Positions 19,440 through 25,462 of a stretch of 25,462 nucleotides of DNA are shown piece by piece. The stretch covers positions 1 through 25,462 of the forward strand of contig MZNV01000496.1 in the NCBI GenBank assembly GCA_002081555.1, in the 5' to 3' direction. Source of the stretch: Protostelium mycophagum (Eukaryota; Evosea; Variosea; Protosteliida; Protosteliaceae). Positions within the stretch are counted from its first letter, which is position 1; the number at the start of each line of letters is the position of its first letter. The notes under the pieces are model-generated. The model searched no databases, was not told the DNA's origin, and saw only the letters and a program-made list of their open reading frames with translations. Position numbers and translations under genes: made by a program.

Positions 19440-22089
19440 ATGGCTCAAAATGAAGAAAAGGAGAAGAGGATGTCCATCTGGGATCCAACAAAAGAGAGGT
19501 TTGTGGATCAGTGGGGAGAATTAAGATCAGTGGCGCACTTATTCCAAAGAATGTCAAACGGTGGTCTCCAAATTAGAGATCGACAACGGACTTTTGTTCA
19601 GTCCTATTATGAGGTGAATCACCATCCTCCTATGAGGATTATTCATTGGTTCAGAAAGACTTTCACTTAAAAGATGAAGTGGACGATGAACTCTTTACGC
19701 TATCAATGGAAGATGAGGCCCTCCTCACCAAATGGAAATCACAAGAAGCCTCTGTCGTGCAGGTGGACATAAACCTTCCATTCTCTGAGATGTATCGGTT
19801 TATAATGAGTAGTGTTGCTTTATAAATAAGAGGAAGAGAAAGAAAGAAGTTTCTTCTTTGAACGGTAAATTTGAGCCAATAGTGGATAACCTCATTCAAG
19901 AAGGGCCTGCCAGCAGTCAACTTCGATACGACACTTTCAGAATGGTAATTTATTATTTCATCTAAAATAATTCGAATCATCGCACTGAACTCCTGATAGT
20001 ATTTAGAGCGTGTAGAAACGATTATTCAGGTCATTATTAACTGTCCATTACAATGATTTAAAGAAGATAGGATACGATACAAAGAGCTGATCGTCTTGTT
20101 GTGGAACAAGTGAAAGACTTCCTGATGGAACCTTGGCATAGGAAGGGTCCTTTTATTCCTGTGGCGGCGATATCAATGGGTGTATCAGACAGAATATCGG
20201 GTGCTGATAGAATAGCTCATGCTATCAAATCTTGTCCTGGTTGTAGATTAGCCAGATTAAAGTCCAGAATATACAACGATGCAGGGCAGGTTTATGGAGA
20301 TATGGTGAGGCAACTTTTAGACATTGAAGCTTCACAAGCTGCGAGGTGAGTTGTATGCACGATGATCCGAATAAAATGAGGGTAGGTTTCCTGACGAAGT
20401 ACAACTTTTATCTTCAGAGATGGGTGGTGATATTGGAATTATTCTTATGGAGGATTTTGAGGCATTCCACCCAAATGTATTAACCTCTTTTATTGAGAAG
20501 ATCAAGTGAGAGTACTACTATAACATATATCCTCACATGTGTACTAGGGAGAGTGCAGTGACGAAGCAACCACAACTAAGGTTCGTGATGTTTATGAGTT
20601 CCTTGGATAGTATAGAGAGAGTTCTACCTCGGGAGATAGGATCTTTATTCTGGGTGGAGAAATTCTCCACTTCCAGTTCGATCAAGTTATACAACGAGAT
20701 CATTATCAACCTATTCGTTCATAACCACTCACGGAGGCTCTTCTTTTGGATGGGTGGACAGTGCATATCTCTATTGAACCAAACCTTTGCTTCCAATTCA
20801 TCGATTCATATTTGCATAGAGCAATTGAAGGTTACATATTAGAGATCATATTAAATACTCAGTGTAATAGTACATGATCATGAGGCATTTCTCAACAAAC
20901 CCATTAAGTGCACTACCAGAGATGAGCCAAACCCAATTCGATGCAATATACGAAGATTATGCTCACACGCTTATCTCCACAAGAAAGAAGAAGGTGGAAG
21001 TGGGAGAATGTGTTAAGAAGGTAGATCTCTGGTATCATAATTGGAGACTCGCATTCAACTGCCTCTTGGCTTTACAATCCCATCTATATCCGACAGAAAT
21101 ATTACAAGTGAGTCTCTTTATGCGATACGTGTGTAATACGATGGCAGTTAGTTTTATTGGAAGACTGGGATAAGATAGAGATGGAAATATACCAAGTAAA
21201 GAGGATGAAAATAGATGACCTGATCAACCTTATGCAAATATGGATTACCATTCTATCACAGGGGCCCCAGGATCATTTATCTACGGCAACATTGTTACTT
21301 CATTCTATGCAACAAGTAGATGCTGATCATATAGACAAGCATCAACAGATGGTTCCTGAAGAGGATAATGCGTGAGTCATCCATATATTGAACGAATATG
21401 TTGATTAATGCAGACCAATTCTGTCGAGGGGACCTCAATCTACAAAACAAAGGAGGAAGATGCTGCAAGAAGCAAATGAACGATATCAACCAAAAATCGC
21501 GAAGCAAGATGTCAGAAACAATATTTATGATTTTATGCTGGACTTTTTGCGGTAAGAAACTTGCACATCTTATTTGAATAAATGCACATCTTATTTGAAT
21601 AAAGAATAACAAAAAGCAGCAAGAATTTGAACAAAGTGGAATATCTTCCACTGGGTGAAGCATACTTTTATGATGCAGTGGATTATGTGAGGGCTGCTTT
21701 CTGTGCGGATGTTTCCGCTTCTGTGATACAATCTCTCTCACAACCACAAGACCACCTTCCGCACTATCAAGAGGGACAAGAACCTGCAGTCGAAATGTGA
21801 GTCTGAGATGATTATTGTCAGGTTAATGGAAGACAGATTCAAGCTATGGAATGAGGCAGGAAGATTGATAAACTTACACGACATGCTGGAACAATATAAA
21901 CAGCAATGTGATCTACCGAGTTCAGAGCAACACAGAGGTAGTCGGGATAAAGAAAAAGAAAGAGAATATAGAGAGAAGGAAACCTTGGCTCAGGCTCAGT
22001 TTGCACAGACGATGATGGATTTCAAGATGGTGGGGCTTGTCCACCCAACAAACTTGAAAGCAGATCACGTCGCCAAGGGGATGTATTAA
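19440..22089 (+). CDS. ORC3: Origin recognition complex subunit 3
   Basis: A subunit of the complex that marks replication origins and loads the MCM helicase; about 720 residues from 12 inferred exons. It starts with MAQNEEKEKRMSIWDP. The central part has the AAA-like core: PVAAISMGVSDRISGADRI, CRLARLKSRIYNDAG, then IGIILMEDFEAFHPNVLTSF, which matches the ORC3 block around the degenerate Walker B, followed by RFVMFMSSLDSIERVLPREI. The helical insertion and winged-helix parts follow: FSTNPLSALPE, VDLWYHNWRLAFNCLLAL, FKLWNEAGRLINLHDM, and the diagnostic C-terminal block AQFAQTMMDFKMVGLVHPTN then KADHVA. No ATPase P-loop is seen, as expected for ORC3. The intron at 21797-21821 appears to be only 25 bases. 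The intron near 21555-21618 holds two copies of a 21-base unit. The gene starts 154 bases after the receptor gene and ends 106 bases before PARN. Confidence 0.93.
21567..21606 (+). repeat. Tandem 21-base duplication in an ORC3 intron
   Basis: TGCACATCTTATTTGAATAAA occurs twice in direct tandem inside an intron. Without the second copy the intron would have the usual length of about 45 bases. Confidence 0.8.
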
Positions 22090-22195
22090 AGGGGGACGAT
22101 ATATCTGCATTTTTCGTTTTGGTTCTTCTGCCTCTCCGTCCCAATATTTTGTGCCGAAAGAAATCTTCCCGATCCAGAATCACTTGGTGATAATA

Positions 22196-24520
22196 ATGGA
22201 TGTAACGAAGGAGAATTTTAAGGAAGCCCTTGCAACTTTTAACGCGCTACTTTCAACGACCAAATTCATATCGTTCGATTTGGAACTCTCAGGATTATGC
22301 AGTGATCCTTTGCAAAAAGTAAAGCAAATGGATACAGTCGAAGAATATTACTTGAAGGTACCTTCTTAAAATGTCCATCATTTATTCAGGACCTTAAGAT
22401 ACGAGACTCTGCCATCAACTTTGGAATAACCCAGTTCGGTGTCTGTTTATGGGCAATCAATAAGACCACAGGCTCGTGAGGAACCCATCTCTTTCAGAAA
22501 GCCAAATGACATCTACAGATGGACGAGCTATCCTTTCAATTTTATGGTAACATCAGAGCAATCCCTCGCACCTTTTGAGAGAACTTTCTTATGTCAAGCG
22601 TCTTCCTTAAAATTTCTCGCAGAACATCACTTCGATTTCAATTCATGGATACAGAAGGGAATACCATACCTCTCACAAGAGGAGGAAGAAAAGGTAAGAT
22701 AATCCTCCACAAGATATTTAAACAGATTGTACTCAACTATATTTAAATAGATTGTACTCAAATATATGTAGTTGAGAAAGTCTGATAAATATAACCCAAA
22801 AATGAAGGAAGCAGCAATACCGTCAAGACAAGAAAACAGAAAAAGTACCTTACCAAAGACAACAGAGGACAAGTCGGAGGATGGAATCCAAATCGGAAAG
22901 ATGTATATCACAAAAGCAGAGGATAAGAAATTAGTACAAGACACAAGGTGATATAAGTCGTGTAATATGATATCTCAATGATAGAGTATAATAGAATATA
23001 ATATGATGTAGAGAAAGAATCGAAGGATGGATGATGAAGAAAGAATATACAGAACTCCACCAGGAGGGGATGAATTCATACCAGCGAAGAATTATATATG
23101 AACTATTGAACAGCAGGTGATCAAGATGAAAATAACCCAATCATTAATAATACAGCTACCCAGACATCAAATACAGCAAGGGCACGCACGGTGTCATTCT
23201 AACCAACAACCAAGATCAGGTATTGCTAACCGTACGAGTTTAATCTCCTCATAATAATACAGGAAGATTTTTTTCAAAGCGACAAGTTTATTGACGCGGT
23301 GGGCGTGAGGGATGTTTTTGATAAGATCGCACAAAGTAAAGTCCCTATTGTTGGTCATAATTGCTTTCTAGATTTTGCCCAGGTAAGAGTTGTCCTATTC
23401 ACATTAATATTAAAAAAAATTAATATGGATAACATGAATAGATTACTCAAAAATTTCATGGGACATTACCTTGGGATGTTCGAGAATATAAAATAATACT
23501 AAATGGGTTATTTCCAAGGTATATATAGTAGATAATAGTATATGTTGATACTTTTCAGTATCATCGATACCAAACATTTAGTGACTAAAGTACCGCATAT
23601 ATCAGTAAGAATCCTCATCTCATCTGTATTCATTCGTCACAGTCATTATTCCATAATACCGGTTTATCAGATTTATACAAGTCAATATGTGATCCTGCTT
23701 TATTTAAGATGCCATCAATAGGTGATATATCATGATTAAATTACTCACTCACTCGGTAATCTCAGTCTTTGGTGCCGACTTCGTGAAATATCAAAATAGT
23801 CAAGGTCAAATATTCCATGAGGCTGGATATGATGCATACACCACAGGTATTTGAATGAGTTTATATTATCTTCTGAATATATAGGAGTGGTATTTATCGG
23901 GATTGCATCGAAGATGGTGGAGAGTAGATTTCCATCCATGAACAAGACAGAATTGTATTTCTTGAAGAATCCAGCATTTTATAATTATTATGGGAAGTTA
24001 AATATGATGTCATCAGAGATGATATTCAATATAGTTGGAACAGACGGTAATATAGACATAACGATTAGTATTAACCTGATCAGTTATACCAAATAGAGAT
24101 AATATATACAGAGTATCTGGTTTTGGTAAAGAGACGACAACAAAGGATTTATGTAGGGATAGATATAAGTATCGATAATCATATGTGCAGTGGATGAGTT
24201 TACAAATTATGGGAATGTGAGGGTGAGATGGATAGATGAAACATCAGCCTTGTTAATATTCGCACAAACACCGATAAAGAATGTCCAATCAAATAACTAT
24301 CAACTATATTCCTACGCAACACAACCTCAAGATGTCGTTTTGGCAACAGGTGAGCTCTGGAAGATAATAAATAATAATAAAATGAAAATAATAATAATAA
24401 TAATAAAAATGAATAGTGAGTAAAGAGAGGGTAAAGAGGAGGAGGATAGATTATGAAGAGACCCAATTGATAACAACACAGAATAACGATCAATTCCCAG
24501 AGAAATGCGCAATATTATGA
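22196..24520 (+). CDS. PARN: Poly(A)-specific ribonuclease PARN
   Basis: A 3' exonuclease that shortens poly(A) tails and trims small RNAs. It begins MDVTKENFKEALATF, then FISFDLELSGL, which supplies the first Asp and Glu of the DEDD active site. QFGVCLW, SYPFNFMV and FLCQASSLKFLAEHHFDFN follow, with WIQKGIPYLSQEEEEK, a PARN signature. The middle carries DIKYSKGTHGVILTNN. The second half of the nuclease has VPIVGHNCFLDFAQ (third active-site Asp) and FHEAGYDAYTTGVVF, with the family HxAxxDAxxTG motif (fourth Asp). An RRM-like domain follows: NIYRVSGFGKETTTKDL joined to LDEFTNYGNVRVRWIDETSA. The C-terminal tail has a basic patch (KERVKRRRIDYEE) that could be a nuclear signal. ATG 22196 was chosen because MDVTKENF matches the usual start region. 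All four catalytic residues are kept. The last intron (about 24351-24419) contains an AAT repeat. Confidence 0.94.
22693..22771 (+). repeat. Tandem 26-base duplication in a PARN intron
   Basis: Two near-identical copies of a unit containing ATTTAAAYAGATTGTACTCAA lie in direct tandem inside the intron following the EEEEK exon. Confidence 0.75.
24362..24418 (+). repeat. AAT trinucleotide microsatellite in the last PARN intron
   Basis: Runs of AAT/ATA repeats (about 15 trinucleotides, imperfect) lie between the donor after the exon ending QDVVLAT and the acceptor before SKERVKRRR. Confidence 0.7.
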
Positions 24521-24550
24521 TTAAATAGTGTTACAATTGTATTTATAGAG

Positions 24551-25306
24551 TTATATCTTAACTATTCTAAACTTGTTATCTGTTCTCATAGAGAATAATA
24601 TTCCAAGGGTTGCTACGCCCCACCAAGCACAGGATAATATAGCTGAGAAATAACCAAATGATAATACGTGCTCATGAAGCAGACTGTGCCACGCTACCGT
24701 ACCAACTATCTACATCAACATCTATATAAATATCATCGACTTACTGATTGTGAATACCGTGATAAGGAGTGATATCACAGCACGCAGATAATTCATCCAA
24801 CTGCAAGGAATGAATAATTATTAGAAATAACACTTATCACGTTTTGGGAGAGAAGAAGTTGGAGGATAAGTCAGCTGTGAATAAGATAATTCCAAGAAAT
24901 ATACTCAGGGCAAACAAGGGTGCTGTCACCTGAATTATAAGGTGAGACTACACTGGTCAAGGAGGATTGCACTCACCGGGCTGCTGCTACTAACATTAAG
25001 AGGTTTGTGAGAGAGATGGAGAGTATCTTTGGAGGCGTCTATCCGCGTCCAATCGATTATGATGGAGAGCAGAAGCCAGAGTGTGCCCAAAAGAAAAGCC
25101 ATCCCCCTTATAAATTGCCATTTATTCAAGTGAAATCCCTGGTACTGAAGTTTCGACTGTAACTGTCAGTATCATCACATACTCGAGCGGGAAGAATTGA
25201 ATCTTCGGGTGCTCACTTCTGTAGTTTTAGAAAATCGTGTGAGGAGTAAATCGTCATCATCTTCACCCAAATCATTCACTTCATCATGGAAAGGATTTCT
25301 GTCCAT
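24551..25306 (-). CDS. Four-helix membrane protein of unknown family
   Basis: Not recognised. The start is ATG at 25304-25306. Five inferred exons give about 191 residues. The N-terminus is acidic and cytosolic-looking (MDRNPFHDEVNDLGEDDDD). Four hydrophobic segments follow: GMAFLLGTLWLLLSIIIDW (about 50-68), PLFALSIFLGIILFTADL (about 96-113), LRAVISLLITVFTIIGTVAW (about 127-146), and FSAILSCAWWGVATLGILF (about 161-179). The C-terminus is short and basic (RTDNKFRIVKI). With four helices and a length under 200 residues it resembles small eukaryotic endomembrane proteins, but I see no family motif. The stop TAA (24551-24553) is only 30 bases from the PARN stop on the opposite strand, so the two transcripts must overlap at their 3' ends. 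Splice joins are inferred from frame; the fourth junction (about 24686-24724) is the weakest. Confidence 0.7.
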
Positions 25307-25462
25307 CTCAACGAAGACCTGCCCAAAAAGTGAAATTTTTTTGAGCTGTTCCACAACGCGACGTTTGACAGGGCATCAAAAAAAAAAAGAGGTATATAGT
25401 CATTTATCTACAACTCACCACACACTAATATAGTCGGGGAAGAAGCAACTTTTATAGATACA
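25307..25462. other. Right edge: upstream region of the four-helix gene
   Basis: Includes a run of 12 A at 25379-25390 and AT-rich sequence. No coding exon is supported. It is probably the leader and promoter of the minus-strand gene. Confidence 0.4.

Noticed and set aside
22476-22497. A 22-base intron in PARN (GTGAGG...TTTCAG).
   Set aside because: An acceptor further on (ending 22520, CTACAG) gives a 45-base intron in the same phase and a cleaner join (TTGS-WTSYPFNF), matching the usual intron size.
24163-24189. A 22-base intron before the PARN RRM strand (starting GTATCG).
   Set aside because: A donor at about 24151 gives a 38-base intron and the proper RRM motif TKDLLDEFTNYGNV.
1-25462. 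CRISPR arrays, insertion sequences or bacterial operons.
   Set aside because: No spaced direct repeats, transposase-like frames or ribosome binding sites; the intron-rich genes show this is eukaryotic nuclear DNA.

Overview
This window is nuclear DNA of a free-living eukaryote, probably a flagellated or amoeboflagellate protist. Genes are packed closely on both strands and broken by many GT-AG introns, mostly 36 to 60 bases long. Intron and intergenic sequence is AT-rich. The genes are typical eukaryotic ones: axonemal-type dynein, USP14, ORC3, PARN and a PIP kinase. A specific lineage (for example an amoebozoan) cannot be proved from the sequence. Gene models were made by hand, by following reading frame and family similarity across introns. 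Exon joins are therefore inferred, although most are forced by frame and phase.

Layout. Positions 117-1741 (+) hold the AAA3-AAA4 part of an axonemal-type dynein heavy chain, which stops abruptly next to a tRNA-His(GTG) gene at 1806-1876 (+). Then come a secreted family 79 glycoside hydrolase (1913-3985, -), a sphingosine kinase (4633-7148, +), a CDGSH iron-sulfur/cytochrome b5 fusion protein (7444-8198, +), a TXNDC9/phosducin-like thioredoxin-fold protein (8499-9259, -), a USP14/Ubp6 deubiquitinase (9804-11769, +), a phosphatidylinositol phosphate kinase (11947-13874, +), a single-pass receptor with four PSI-type cysteine modules outside and a RasGAP domain inside (14368-19285, +), ORC3 (19440-22089, +), PARN (22196-24520, +) and an unrecognised four-helix membrane protein (24551-25306, -).

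Most neighbours do not share a pathway, as expected for a compact eukaryotic genome. A loose theme is lipid and small-GTPase signalling: sphingosine kinase, PIP kinase and the RasGAP receptor. The two most unusual products are the receptor-type RasGAP, which resembles a plexin without a recognisable Sema domain, and the mitoNEET-like/cytochrome b5 fusion. The dynein fragment ending at the tRNA gene suggests a rearrangement breakpoint. Several longer introns carry short tandem duplications.
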